Below are positions 17,559 through 26,113 of a DNA stretch of 64,000 nt, in pieces. Positions within the stretch are counted from its first letter, which is position 1. Every line of letters begins with the position of its first letter. A model generated the notes under the pieces. That model did no database searches. It saw only the letters and a list, made by a program, of their open reading frames with translations, and was not told the DNA's origin. A program made the position numbers and the translations under genes. The stretch comes from Bog-473 sp963706555 (GTDB lineage Bacteria > Actinomycetota > Acidimicrobiia > Acidimicrobiales > RAAP-2): positions 5,394,001 through 5,458,000 of the forward strand of contig OY970164.1 in the NCBI GenBank assembly GCA_963706555.1, read 5' to 3'.

Positions 17559-19754
17559 CTACGCCGACCACTGGGCGGCAAGGGCGGAGCGGGAGCTGAT
17601 TCCGAGGCGGCGGTAGATGTCGCCGAGGTGCTTCTCGATCGTCTTTATCGACACGTCCAAGGTGCGGGCTGCCCCGTCATTGGTGTAGCCGCGGCTGATG
17701 AGGTCGGCCACCTGGCACTGCCGCGGTGTCAACCGTTGTGTCGCCGAGACCAGGTCTGGGTCCGCTCGAAGGACACGCGGCACCGCCGCTCGTGACGGCA
17801 GATCAAGGGCTTTGAGCACGCCGCTGACGTGACTCTGCACGGTGCGTGGCGACACTCCGAGCACTGCGGCGATCTGGGAATTGGAACCGCCTGCGAGGAG
17901 CAGTTCGGCCACTTCGCGCTCGCGCGGGGTCATGGGTGCTTGTGGTTCGCCAACGAGTCGTAGCCCGATGCTGCGCAGGTCTCGGCGGGCGAGCAGCGCC
18001 AGCGACGTCGCTCCGAGCAGCATGGCCTGATCATGCGCGGTGGAAAGGGCGAGTCTTGCCGACCAATTGCCGTCGGCATCGCCCAACAGGGCTGAACCGG
18101 CCAGCAGCCGCGCGCGAGTCGCATCGAGATGGCCTGCGTTGCCCAGCGCGATCATCGCGGCCTTCTCGGCCAGGGCAGATCCGGCGACAAGCTCGCCGTC
18201 GGCAACCGCCAGACGCGCCTTGATGCGCCGGATCGCGGCGCCGGCCATTCCGTCTCGGGGCAGCCCTGTCAGCGCTTCGGCGAATTCGGCCCACCTTCGG
18301 GCAGCCGGGATGTCACCGAGGCTCAGTGCTGCCGTGACGAGTAGCTCGTACCCGTAGGCGCGATCGACAAGCTGGATGTTCGGAAGCTGCGGACCACCGG
18401 CACCGCGCAGCAGGACATCAGCCGCTTTCTCTGCCCGCTGGGCCGCCGCCAGTGCGTAGGCCGTCAGCACCATGGAACCGGCCACGAAATAACCTTCCGG
18501 GCACTGCGACGCCAGTTCGTCGATGCTCGCGGTATGCCGGGTCAACTCGTCGTGACGGCCGCACAGGGCGTCAACGTAGGCGAGCGAACTGCGGACAACC
18601 AGCCGCAGCGCAAGCAGCCGATGGCGCTGCGCGGTCTGTTCAACCTGCGGTGCCAAGGCACTGGCTTCGTCGAGTCGCCCTTGAAACAGCAATGCCCGGG
18701 CGAGGGTCTGCCCGGCGAAAACAGCTTCGGGCGGGTCAGTGCTCACCGAGGCGAGCCACACCCGACGGGCGACAGTCTCAGCGAGATGAAGCCGCCCGAC
18801 GGACATGGCTGCTTCCGCCGTCAGCGCGGCCGACCAGCTGTCTCTCAGTACATCTTCGTCGCGCAGGCTCAGGATCGCCGTGGCCGCGCTATCGACGGAA
18901 ACGATGTCGGACCCGTTGCGCTCTAGACCCCCCATCCCGGAGGACAACGCGCATAAGGCCCTGAAGAGCGGTTGCTCGAACCCCATGCGGAGGCCAGCGC
19001 GAGCATCGTCGTGTGCAATGGCGAAGTCGGAATCAAGGATGTGCGCCCACGACCGCCCCGCCAACAGCCGCGCCCTACGCGGCGAGGCCCTACGAAATTC
19101 GGCGAGCTCGGGATCGACCAGTCGGCGAATCTCGTGAACGTCGCCGCGCAAGAGCGCTCGCTGGAGCAGCACCGCCTCTCGTCCGCTTGGCGACCTCCTA
19201 ATGCTGTCTTCGGATCCAGCTTTCGAGTCGGACCGTTTCTCTTCGGTGTCGCAGTCTTCATCACTCGAAAGGATGGTGGAGGCAACTTTCCACGGCTTCA
19301 GGCCGTGATCAGCCCAGATCCGGGCTACCGCGTCCTTGCCGATCCCGACCCTGGTTGCCAGAGTGCGAGTGCTCCAGCGCGTCGACCCATTCGGTGGGCG
19401 CTCGTGCCGGGTGAGGCGTACCACCTCAGCCACCATGCCCGCCGACAACAACGACCGACGGCCACGGCCCTTGGCGATCACTCCAACTCCATCCAGACCG
19501 CTCCGCACGAACCGAGCTCGCCAGCGGCGCACCGTGTCCGGGTCTACCGCGCACGACCGGGCGATCTGCGCGTTCGCGACGCCGTCAGCAGCCATCAGCA
19601 AAGCCCCCGCCTGCACAACGACGCGATGCGGCAACACCCGCGACCCCGCCACCTTCGTCAACTCAGCCCGCTGCTCAACACTCACAGGCAGCGGCGGCGC
19701 CATCAGTGTGGAGCGTACATCAGGCCCCCGCAGTATTTCACAGACAGTATCCAC
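17559..19754 (-). CDS. LuxR-type regulator fused to IS630 transposase DNA-binding domain
   Basis: A single 731-codon frame. Residues ~18-157 are the N-terminal helix-turn-helix region of IS630-family transposases (MAPPLPVSVEQRAEL, VDPDTVRRWRARF, ARIWADHGLKPWKV). An acidic junction follows (~158-190), then an alpha-helical repeat region of the LAL/MalT type (~190-605) and two consecutive LuxR HTH domains: MTPREREVAELLLAGG (from 608) and LTPRQCQVADLISRGY (from 675). The AAA ATPase usually found at the N-terminus of LAL regulators is absent. The start is the GTG at 19754 or the ATG at 19703. It may be a genuine domain capture or an IS insertion that truncated a LAL gene and happens to read through. 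Confidence 0.8.
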   Translation of the reverse strand: MDTVCEILRGPDVRSTLMAPPLPVSVEQRAELTKVAGSRVLPHRVVVQAGALLMAADGVANAQIARSCAVDPDTVRRWRARFVRSGLDGVGVIAKGRGRRSLLSAGMVAEVVRLTRHERPPNGSTRWSTRTLATRVGIGKDAVARIWADHGLKPWKVASTILSSDEDCDTEEKRSDSKAGSEDSIRRSPSGREAVLLQRALLRGDVHEIRRLVDPELAEFRRASPRRARLLAGRSWAHILDSDFAIAHDDARAGLRMGFEQPLFRALCALSSGMGGLERNGSDIVSVDSAATAILSLRDEDVLRDSWSAALTAEAAMSVGRLHLAETVARRVWLASVSTDPPEAVFAGQTLARALLFQGRLDEASALAPQVEQTAQRHRLLALRLVVRSSLAYVDALCGRHDELTRHTASIDELASQCPEGYFVAGSMVLTAYALAAAQRAEKAADVLLRGAGGPQLPNIQLVDRAYGYELLVTAALSLGDIPAARRWAEFAEALTGLPRDGMAGAAIRRIKARLAVADGELVAGSALAEKAAMIALGNAGHLDATRARLLAGSALLGDADGNWSARLALSTAHDQAMLLGATSLALLARRDLRSIGLRLVGEPQAPMTPREREVAELLLAGGSNSQIAAVLGVSPRTVQSHVSGVLKALDLPSRAAVPRVLRADPDLVSATQRLTPRQCQVADLISRGYTNDGAARTLDVSIKTIEKHLGDIYRRLGISSRSALAAQWSA
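19284..19703 (-). mobile_element. IS630-family transposase N-terminal fragment
   Basis: DNA encoding the IS630-type winged HTH pair, ending at the LKPWKV motif. The DDE catalytic domain that should follow is missing and is replaced in frame by regulator sequence. No terminal repeats were found. Confidence 0.6.
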
Positions 19755-19789
19755 TTCCGACTGGAACTCCCTCCTCCCCGCCCACTCTT

Positions 19790-19821
19790 CGCTTGACCGC
19801 TTGACCGCTTGACCGCTCGAC
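19790..19821. repeat. 8-bp tandem repeat upstream of the fusion regulator
   Basis: Three copies of CGCTTGAC and a fourth CGCTCGAC, head to tail, about 35-67 bases upstream of the GTG at 19754. Its position suggests the promoter region of the regulator. It could be a multi-site operator or a slippage array. Confidence 0.6.
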
Positions 19822-19990
19822 CGTTGGACGTGATCCCTCTCGCCCTGCGGAGACCGCTTGCTGAACTATCCGCGGTGAATCACGCCGGGATGTCCGGAAA
19901 CTGAGCTGGGACCGGTGCGGTCACCCGTCGATCTTCGGATTTCAGAGGGGAGGTCAAAGAAGAGACTCTCAACCTCAAGTTGCTACGGGA

Positions 19991-20831
19991 TCAACAAGGG
20001 TCGGCGGACAGCGGCTCGGTGACGAAGTCAATGAGCCGCTCAACCGCGCCGACCAGCGCTGGCTCCAAGTCGGCGTAGCTGTGCACCGATCCGAAAATCC
20101 GCCGCCAGCAGGTGGCTGGATCGGGCTCGCCCAGCGCTCGGCAAATGCCGGTCTTCCAGTCCTGGTGCTTCGGAACGGTCGGCCAGTGGGTCAGCCCCAC
20201 CACCGCCGGCCTGACCGCCTGCCACACGTCAACAAAGGGGGTGCCGGTCACCAGCACATGGGGATGCGCCACTTCCTCGGCCAGCCGGCTCTCCTTGGTG
20301 CCGGGAACCAGGTGGTCGACCAGGACACCCAGGCGACGATCTGGTGCGGGCCCGAAGGCCGCTATCTCGGCGGCCAGATGGTCGATCCCGTCCAGACGCT
20401 CGACCACAACCCCCTCAACCCGGAGGTCGTCACCCCAAACCCTCTCGACCAACAAGGCGTCGTGGATCCCCTCGACAAGGATTCGGCTGGTCCGAGCAAC
20501 CCGGGCCCGATGGCCGGCGACAGCCACCGAACCGGATGCGGTGCGTGAAGATGGCGGTGGATCCGACTCGGGGCCGGACCAGGGTTGCCACCCGCCCACC
20601 AGCGGCGAATGCCCCAGGCAGCAAGGAGAACATCCGCACCTGGCTGGACTTTGATTGCAGCGTCACTACATTGCCGCGGAGCCCCACTACCCGGCCGGTG
20701 AATCCCGAGGCCCGGTGGACCACCACCAGCCCCACCACTGCCTCCACCTCGGGGTGTCGGCTGGCCTTCGCACGGGCTCTTTCTCGAGGGTCAGCCAGGA
20801 CGTCGGCCCAAGGATCGGGCGTGCGGCTCAC
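19991..20831 (-). CDS. DUF3097 family protein (one frameshift)
   Basis: Conserved actinobacterial protein of unknown function with a TOPRIM-like core. The N-terminal part (VVGLVVVHRASGFTGRVVG, VTLQSKSSQVRMF, VATLVRP) and the C-terminal part (RTASGSVAVAGHRARVART, ILVEGIHDALLVERVWGDD, RLGVLVDHLVPGTKESR, DWKTGICRALG, SVHSYADLEPALVG) are in different frames. Deleting one base from the GGGG at 20570-20573 joins them as LVRPESDPPPSSRTASG. With the GTG at 20831 the product would be ~279 residues, the usual family length. Confidence 0.85.
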
Positions 20832-21107
20832 ACGACGACCGTACCCGACGACCAGTCGCGTCCTGCGGATGGGCCAGCCCTGCTGAACAGCGTTCGGGAG
20901 TTCGTGCCATGCCACCCCAGGACGACACTTGTTGACTCATCGACCAGAATGTCCGACTCCGGCGTGCGGGCGACGGGCGCGATCGAAAGTGCGCGAGCCG
21001 GCTCCCAGCCCAAATCCGATGAGCCACTGAACCCATCGATGAACTACCAACGACGGGCGCCGATAGCCTCTGAATTTGTCTGTCCCAGAATTGCCGTGAC
21101 ATCACAC

Positions 21108-21154
21108 GGTGGGCGCTGAGGGACTCGAACCTCCGGCCTGCTGGTCGTAAACCA
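21108..21154 (-). repeat. partial copy of tRNA-Val 3' half (putative att site)
   Basis: 47 bases matching the intact tRNA-Val gene (37063-37109), from the discriminator/CC end through the T-arm to the anticodon loop, with two mismatches and in the same orientation. The D-arm half is absent, although an 8-base GCTAAGCG at 21161-21168 recalls the acceptor stem. This is what a tRNA 3'-end attachment duplication looks like; an internally deleted tRNA pseudogene is the alternative. Confidence 0.7.
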
Positions 21155-21198
21155 CAGCAGGCTAAGCGGTGAGCTTGGCGGCACAGGCCCAGCTGGAT

Positions 21199-21216
21199 TT
21201 TTGCGAAATCGCAAAA
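21199..21216. promoter_or_regulatory. 18-bp perfect palindrome beside the tRNA fragment
   Basis: TTTTGCGA followed by AA and TCGCAAAA, 45 bases inside the proposed island end. It is AT-rich and perfectly symmetrical, unlike the GC-rich surroundings. It could be an operator, a recombinase-binding site or a rho-independent element. Confidence 0.45.
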
Positions 21217-21342
21217 CTAGTAGGTCAACTCACTTCATTTTGCGCCGTGCCCGTTGGAAGAATATTACTGGCGCGGCAAACCGGCCAGCCCGCCTATGCC
21301 GTCACGGCCAAGGTGTTCCCTCCGATCTCCTAGCCTCATGCC

Positions 21343-21600
21343 GTGCCCCTCGGACGTCGTGTCGTGCCCTACCTGCTTCTCGGTACGCTCACGCTCGGTG
21401 CCGGGCTTGGCGCTGGACTGGCGCTGTCAGAGGAGCCCGTAACGCATGGGGTGAATCCCTCCTTCGTTGCGGTGTCATTGCCGTGTGTCGTTTGGAAGAA
21501 GTCAGACACCTCGGGCATCTCGTGCAATAGCGCCTCTCATTTCGACCTCGCTGGATGTGAGATGTGTGGCGAAGGCACTGCAAACCGCGGCGCGGCGTAA
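21343..21600 (+). CDS. small membrane-anchored protein, uncertain
   Basis: 85 residues from a GTG. One N-terminal membrane or signal helix (YLLLGTLTLGAGLGAGLAL) is followed by a short domain with four cysteines (LPCVVWKK, GISCNSAS, AGCEMCGEG). No family was recognised. The four Cys could form disulfides outside the cell. It may be a truncated gene at the island edge. Confidence 0.35.
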   Translation: MPLGRRVVPYLLLGTLTLGAGLGAGLALSEEPVTHGVNPSFVAVSLPCVVWKKSDTSGISCNSASHFDLAGCEMCGEGTANRGAA

Positions 21601-21741
21601 CCCGAAGACTAAGGCTGATCTTCAGGGGATAGAAGGCCGTTGTGAGACGGTCACAGGGCCACTCCCTATGAAAATCACCCCCACAGGGTGAAGCCGTAGA
21701 CGCCCCATTGGTCACAATTGGCTGCGAGCGGGGGTAGTGGT

Positions 21742-21949
21742 GTGACCCAGACCTATGAGGTTGTGACGAAGGGCAGGCTGAGCCCTGCTCTGGTCAGCGC
21801 GCTCGCTGGGTTCGAACTCGTTCGTGCAAGGTGGAAAGAGCTACCTCGTAGCGACGGTCCCCGATCAAGATCGGCTGTTCAAACTGCTCGAGGCGCTGAG
21901 GGATCTGAGCGTCGATCTGGTATCGATCGATACGGCCTCGGTCGATTAG
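21742..21949 (+). pseudogene. small conserved actinobacterial protein, frameshifted
   Basis: Frame 1 gives TQTYEVVTKGRLSPALVSAL-AGFELVR. The next frame continues as GGKSYLVATVPDQDRLFKLL, EALRDLSVDLVSID and a stop. Joined by removing one base near 21833, this is the ~69-residue actinobacterial protein with a YEV..GRLSP..A..GF..V pattern and a VPDQ..L..LL..LRDL..ELVS ending; its function is unknown. The GTG at 21742 follows a G-rich ribosome-binding segment. Confidence 0.6.
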
Positions 21950-21981
21950 CTCACGCCCGCCAGTGCCGCTTCAGCCGGCAT

Positions 21982-22206
21982 TCACCAATCGATCAGCTGG
22001 CTGGACTGAGCTGCCTTCACAGCCTCCACGAATTGGTTATGAGCTTCGTGCCATGCCACCTTCGCCACCCCATATTTCCCAATCAACTCTTGGTCTAGCT
22101 CGATGGGGCCGATGTCATATTGCCGGCGACCGAAATGCGCCGGCGGTTCGTTCTCATAAATGATGACTTCGCTCGACGTCGGATTGTAATAGACCCAGAC
22201 TCTCAT
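21982..22206 (-). CDS. hypothetical protein (74 aa)
   Basis: A soluble 74-residue protein with an N-terminal strand-rich part (MRVWVYYNPTSSEVIIYENE) and a helical C-terminus (HNQFVEAVKAAQSSQLIDW). The ATG is preceded by AGGT at suitable distance. Composition is convincing, the family unknown. It lies in the decayed left part of the proposed island. Confidence 0.5.
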   Translation of the reverse strand: MRVWVYYNPTSSEVIIYENEPPAHFGRRQYDIGPIELDQELIGKYGVAKVAWHEAHNQFVEAVKAAQSSQLIDW

Positions 22207-22386
22207 TTCGACCTGTGTTCCGAGGCTGCCACCGCCGCAATTGGATCCGGCACACTTTCGGGCACTTCAAGAGGCTACGGAAGCTGATGGCCCTACCGAG
22301 GGATACCGTCACTCGATGGACCGCATGCCCGAGCCAGCTGCCCTGGTCCTGTACTCCTTCTGGGCTTAGTTATTCGCCCTGATCGA

Positions 22387-22557
22387 TCACGTCTTGGCCT
22401 TAAGACAGAAGGGAGACGTCCATGCGTGGTCATTGCTGGACAGCCAGCCACCTTGGAGATCCCCATCGGGATCGGGCACGCCGTCCCACACTTCAAAGAT
22501 TGCTGGACGAGTCCGACCACAAACAAGACAAGTCAGTCGTCCCCTCGACTCGGACAC
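22387..22557 (-). CDS. mini zinc-finger-like protein (56 aa)
   Basis: 56 residues from a GTG. CLVCGR near the N-terminus gives a CxxC pair; then come FEVWDGVPDPDGDLQGGWLS, a His (SNDHAW) and a third Cys (SPFCLKAK). The pattern (CxxC, acidic loop, W.S..H.W.S..C) looks like a single zinc finger. No family was recognised. A similar CxxC..CPSC mini-protein is encoded 0.8 kb away at 23340-23579. Confidence 0.4.
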   Translation of the reverse strand: MSESRGRLTCLVCGRTRPAIFEVWDGVPDPDGDLQGGWLSSNDHAWTSPFCLKAKT

Positions 22558-22788
22558 GGTCTCAGGGTAAGCCGAGGATGTCTATCTGTCCCTCAGCCTT
22601 AAGTAGGGTTTTCGCATCCCCCGTTCGTCTACGCCAAGTCACCGCCCGCTTGAACTCGACGCGACAAGGTAACCCAGAAGAGGTGCTTGTCGTCCCTCTG
22701 CCCGTAGACAATCCAAGTATGGCAGGAGACTGGAGCGCCGCTGCGCTTGATCGGGTCCCTCGAAGAGTTGTGACGGCGCTGTTTCGGG

Positions 22789-22986
22789 CTAGGGGGCATA
22801 GGCACACTGCTTCAGTTCGAGGAGTTTCTCGCCGGTTCGGTCGAACTCGACGGCAGCGAATAAAGCATTCTTGCCGTGGCCCTCAATGAGCGATTCATGG
22901 AGTTCAATCCGAGTCGGTTTGTTCCCTACATCGAGAACGGATTCCCCAGCGGCAACTAACGACGGCTCGTCCTCCACGTCGAACAA
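22789..22986 (-). CDS. hypothetical protein, uncertain
   Basis: 65 codons from a TTG, or from the GTG three codons later. The product is acidic and protein-like (EDEPSLVAAGESVLDVGNK, LHESLIEGHGKNALFAAVEF). It may be the tail of a larger broken gene. The bases 22558-22788 to its left contain nothing convincing. Confidence 0.3.
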   Translation of the reverse strand: MFDVEDEPSLVAAGESVLDVGNKPTRIELHESLIEGHGKNALFAAVEFDRTGEKLLELKQCAYAP

Positions 22987-23126
22987 GAGTCACTCTCGAT
23001 TTTGGGACCTTTTGCTCTGTCCGCACGGCGTCTCTCAGTGTCAGCGTGTAGTGCGGTGGCGGACCGGCAGGCGGCTCCCTGGCTCAACGTCGGGGGGCCG
23101 CTTCGCGACGGCGTCCTCATCCACGG

Positions 23127-23307
23127 CTAGCGCGAGCGGAGGTCAAACCGGGCTTTGAGCTCGCCGATCTCATTCCCCTGTTCCTCGACCAACACAGCCA
23201 GCTCGAGCGCGAGCGGCCAAAGTGCCGATGGCGGGATCGTCTGTGCCCGCTCGACGAGCGAGTAGTACGCGGAGCTCAGTGATTAGGTCGGCGATTTTCG
23301 ATGGCAT
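23127..23307 (-). pseudogene. small helical protein, one frameshift
   Basis: MPSKIADLITEL is followed, after removal of one base of the doublet at 23271-23272, by AYYSLVERAQTIPPSALWPL, ALELAVLVEEQGNEIGEL and KARFDLRSR, then a stop: a 59-residue protein with a C-terminal coiled-coil-like helix. No family was recognised, but the joined product reads far better than any single frame. Confidence 0.45.
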
Positions 23308-23339
23308 GAAGCCACCATATCGTTATGTCCTACGGGGAT

Positions 23340-23579
23340 CTAAGAATCACTCAGCTCGCTCCCTGGTTCATCTGAGCGCTGGACAACGCACGACGGGCAG
23401 AGCCAGCCGTCGACACTGAACTCCCACGCGCTCAGCTCTTCTTCTCTTGGCCGACCTCGTTCGAAGCACCCCGAGCAGACGATGAGGCGAGGACGAGCTG
23501 CCACCGGTCTGACCTTAGGCCGAAATCCCGTGTGAAGATGCTCGACACCAAACGACTCATGCGGCGACAGGACGACCAA
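23340..23579 (-). CDS. small zinc-ribbon-like protein
   Basis: Up to 79 residues. The convincing part is the C-terminal half: LIVCSGCFERG, EEELSAWEFSVDGWLCPSC, i.e. two CxxC pairs about 28 residues apart, as in zinc ribbons. The true start may be internal (near VRPVAARP), which would remove the overlap with an open plus frame at 23532-23717. Partner and function unknown. Confidence 0.4.
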   Translation of the reverse strand: MVVLSPHESFGVEHLHTGFRPKVRPVAARPRLIVCSGCFERGRPREEELSAWEFSVDGWLCPSCVVQRSDEPGSELSDS

Positions 23580-23900
23580 CGGTTCGCCCCTTCTCTTTGG
23601 CTCTGGGCCAGTCCACAGGATCTATGGTTAGTCATGGATCGGCTCAGGGCTCGCGGACCCGCTGGGCGAGTCGTGGCCACCAGCGTGGTTTCAGATCTGG
23701 GTGGCCCGCAGGAGTGAGTTTTGTATCGCCAATTCATGCGCTGCGGCGACGATGGTTGCCTCGGAGCGTAAGGCGGACTCGGCGCGCGCATGTGGTGGTG
23801 TGCGACATCGTGACACGACCAGCTGGCTCGGCCAGATGTTTCACCGTCGCATCATGGGGTAACGCCATCAGTGACCGGCTTGCACCGTCCGAAGGCACCC

Positions 23901-24254
23901 ATGGCCCACGAAATACCAATCACGAATCTGGCCAATGGCCGAGACTTCGTCCGCACTCGCCTGCGTGGCCACCGGGAAGAGTCGGTAGAAGTAGCTACGT
24001 TGCTCACCGACGAACTGCTCTCCAATGCGATGCAACACGGGTCGGGGAATCCGACGCTCGCCCTCGAGGTCGTCGGGTCTCAACTCGTGGTGCGCGTGCA
24101 TGATGACGACCCGACGCTGGATCTTGCCCCCCTCGCCATCGAACCATTGAGTGAGCGCGGCCGTGGCCTGGCAATTCTTAGTGCGCTCGCAATGGATTGG
24201 GGCGTCGATCCACGCCAGTGCGGCAAGGTAGTCTGGTTCTCACTCAACCTCTGA
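23901..24254 (+). CDS. HATPase_c anti-sigma factor / serine kinase-like protein
   Basis: 117-residue GHKL ATPase of the RsbW/SpoIIAB type: N-box LLTDELLSNAMQHG, G1-like VRVHDDDPTLDL and G2 region ERGRGLAILSALAMDWGV followed by VWFSL. Such proteins bind a sigma factor and phosphorylate STAS antagonists. Two STAS genes occur in the same segment (25060-25431 and 34557-34964). I choose the ATG at 23901 because GAAGG lies six bases upstream. It is shorter than classical RsbW, like the many stand-alone actinobacterial copies. Confidence 0.85.
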   Translation: MAHEIPITNLANGRDFVRTRLRGHREESVEVATLLTDELLSNAMQHGSGNPTLALEVVGSQLVVRVHDDDPTLDLAPLAIEPLSERGRGLAILSALAMDWGVDPRQCGKVVWFSLNL

Positions 24255-24477
24255 TGCGTCGGGGCGGAGGCCGGTCCTGCGCAACATCGGCTCTATCCGT
24301 AGCTGCATCGAATCCAGGCCCGAAGTCGGGGATCAGCGGTCGCCCAGTCGTTCTCTTCGCTCCCACATTCAGGACATGCGGAGGTGATGTCCATGTGGGG
24401 GCGTAGCCCTTGTGGCGCACTGGTGGCCGGAGCGGGAAGGCCGAAGGTGGATTACCCATCCTCCGGCCCAGTCGCGA

Positions 24478-24801
24478 CTACCTGATTTCGACACCGGCCT
24501 GCTGCAGAGTCGCGATCCATTTGGAAGCGGGTTGGTCCGGAGTTGTGGCGATGACGAAGGCTTCGCTTCAAAACAACCAGCCCCTGATGAAGTTCGAGTC
24601 TGAGGGCAACCCAAAGACCCACGGGTGAGCTTCGATGACTTCGGGGGAGGATGGTGGTCAGGCTCTCAACGCACGCCCATGCAACCCTTTCCAGCCGATG
24701 GTGCAGACCTCGCCGGCAACCGGATAGAACCGGAGAGCTTCAGTAAGCGCGCTAGACGTCCCCTCGTTGATGGAGGCGTCGGTGAGGGCTCCATCATCCA
24801 T
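24478..24801 (-). pseudogene. decayed gene with in-frame stops
   Basis: One reading frame encodes coherent protein segments separated by two TGA codons: MDDGALTDASINEGTSSALT, ALRFYPVAGEVCTIGWKGL, stop, PEVIEAHPWVFGLPSDSNF-IRGWLF, stop, SEAFVIATTPDQPASKWIAT-LQQAGVEIR, stop. The protein-like character on both sides of each stop argues for a recently broken gene, not chance. Family not recognised. The gap to its left (24255-24477) shows nothing. Confidence 0.45.
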
Positions 24802-24958
24802 CCGCGATCCGTTGGCGGTAGCTCAAGGGATGCCGGGCGCCGCTTCTTTCGCAACAGGCTCATCGGAATGTCTACCCTTAGCTTGTCCGAGTTTTACCCG
24901 ACGAGATGGCGGCGAAACTCGGTTCGAGCTAGCGGTTGCCCGTGAGCGCACGCGCAAA

Positions 24959-24988
24959 GGGCCGGAGGGTTGAATCGCCCTCCGGCCC
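24959..24988 (-). terminator. strong hairpin downstream of STAS gene
   Basis: A perfect 11-bp inverted repeat GGGCCGGAGGG / CCCTCCGGCCC with an 8-base loop. On the minus strand it is followed by TTTGCG and lies about 70 bases past the stop of the STAS gene at 25060. Intrinsic termination is the likely role, although the U-tract is short. Confidence 0.65.
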
Positions 24989-25059
24989 CCGCCCCCTGGG
25001 TTTACCGTGGCCCAGATCGCTCACATTTCTACCCCGGCCAAATGGTCGGCAAACATGGC

Positions 25060-25431
25060 CTAGCCGGGCCGCACCGTCAGGACTTTATGTAGCCCCGCTA
25101 TCTCGAACAGACGGATCGCCCATGGCGTGGCGGCGAAGATCACCAACTTGTGCCCGAGCGATTCGAGTTTCTTGTGCTCAGCCACGAAGAGGGCCAGACC
25201 GCTGGAGTCGATGAAGGTCAGTAGCCCGATGTCGAGCATCAGGTCGCCCTCTAGGCCCCCGGTCACGTCGATCAGAGCCTCTCGCAGGATAGGCGCAGTG
25301 GACATGTCCAGCTCGCCCTCCACGACCAAGACGACGCCCTCGTCGGATCCACTCACCGACACGTTGAATGGCGGACCTTTGGAAGCAGGGGGATCGCTGA
25401 CGATAGTCGGCGGGTCTATTTCTATGGTCAC
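25060..25431 (-). CDS. STAS-domain anti-anti-sigma factor
   Basis: About 123-residue SpoIIAA/RsbV-type STAS protein: VVLVVEGELDMSTAPILREA, then DLMLDIGLLTFIDSSGLALF, where the phosphorylatable Ser sits in FIDSSGL, and a C-terminal FEIAGLHKVLTV. It should bind the HATPase-type anti-sigma factor in its dephospho form. The start is best placed at the GTG at 25431 (GGGAGG seven bases upstream). The ATG at 25437 is too close to that site. Confidence 0.88.
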   Translation of the reverse strand: MTIEIDPPTIVSDPPASKGPPFNVSVSGSDEGVVLVVEGELDMSTAPILREALIDVTGGLEGDLMLDIGLLTFIDSSGLALFVAEHKKLESLGHKLVIFAATPWAIRLFEIAGLHKVLTVRPG

Positions 25432-25625
25432 GGCCATTCCTCCCAATCAGGACTTCCAACTCGGAGTGACGGGTGCTCCTCCATTTCAGCGCCACGCAGG
25501 CCCCTTTTTGACCTGGTCCGTTGCATGATATTGGAGTGCTGTGGCTCGTTTCCCCGGAGGGAGCGAAGGAGGCCGGGGGCGTGGGTGCCCCTCTTTGACG
25601 ATCCCACCGACCAGGGTAGGTGGGC

Positions 25626-25906
25626 GTGCCCGCAGGGATGCGAACCGCACTGCCCGCAGGGTTCCCCGCGGACGAACTAGGCATCACGCTCTCGGTGAAG
25701 GGCGCGCGAGGCACCGGCCTCGAACCCTTAAGGATGGCGACCTCATCACGGCGAGCTGGGCGGGCAGTGATGACGACACTGAGGCATCCCTGGCCGTCGC
25801 ACTGGCCGAACCGTGGGAGATCCAGGGAATCCCGGTTATTGAGGTGCTCGCCAAACTTCGGGACGAAACGAGCGCCGTGATCGACAGATTCCGCCCGCAT
25901 CCGTGA
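25626..25906 (+). pseudogene. small conserved-looking protein, frameshifted
   Basis: Frame 1: VPAGMRTALPAGFPADELGI then TLSVKGARGTGLEP. Frame 2: LKDGDLITASWAGSDDDTEA, SLAVALAEPWEIQGIPVIEV, LAKLRDETSAVIDRFRPHP. One base appears to be missing near 25727. The joined ~93-residue product is acidic and protein-like. Family not recognised. Confidence 0.4.
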
Positions 25907-26113
25907 GCGCGGCCAGTATGACCGCCGCTATCGTCGCTTCTGCTTGCCGTTATTGGTCTGTCCGGTAACCGATGTCGGGGCTGACGCTTCCACTCAAGGT
26001 ACGGTCGACCGATTGTCGCATGCCGAAGCTCGGCGCAATCGTCACCACATTTCTAACGCAACGGGTAGGCGCCGTCGGTTGGGGACTGGCGACAGCAGGA
26101 GCTGCGAAGTGGA

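Noticed and set aside
23532..23717. 61-codon plus frame (SLWLWASPQDLWLVMDRLRA)
   Set aside because: Protein-like, but overlaps the zinc-ribbon frame on the other strand and lacks a ribosome binding site; left undecided.
24600..24610. Selenocysteine recoding at the TGA codons of the decayed gene
   Set aside because: No SECIS-like hairpin follows and no selenoprotein family fits; mutation is simpler.
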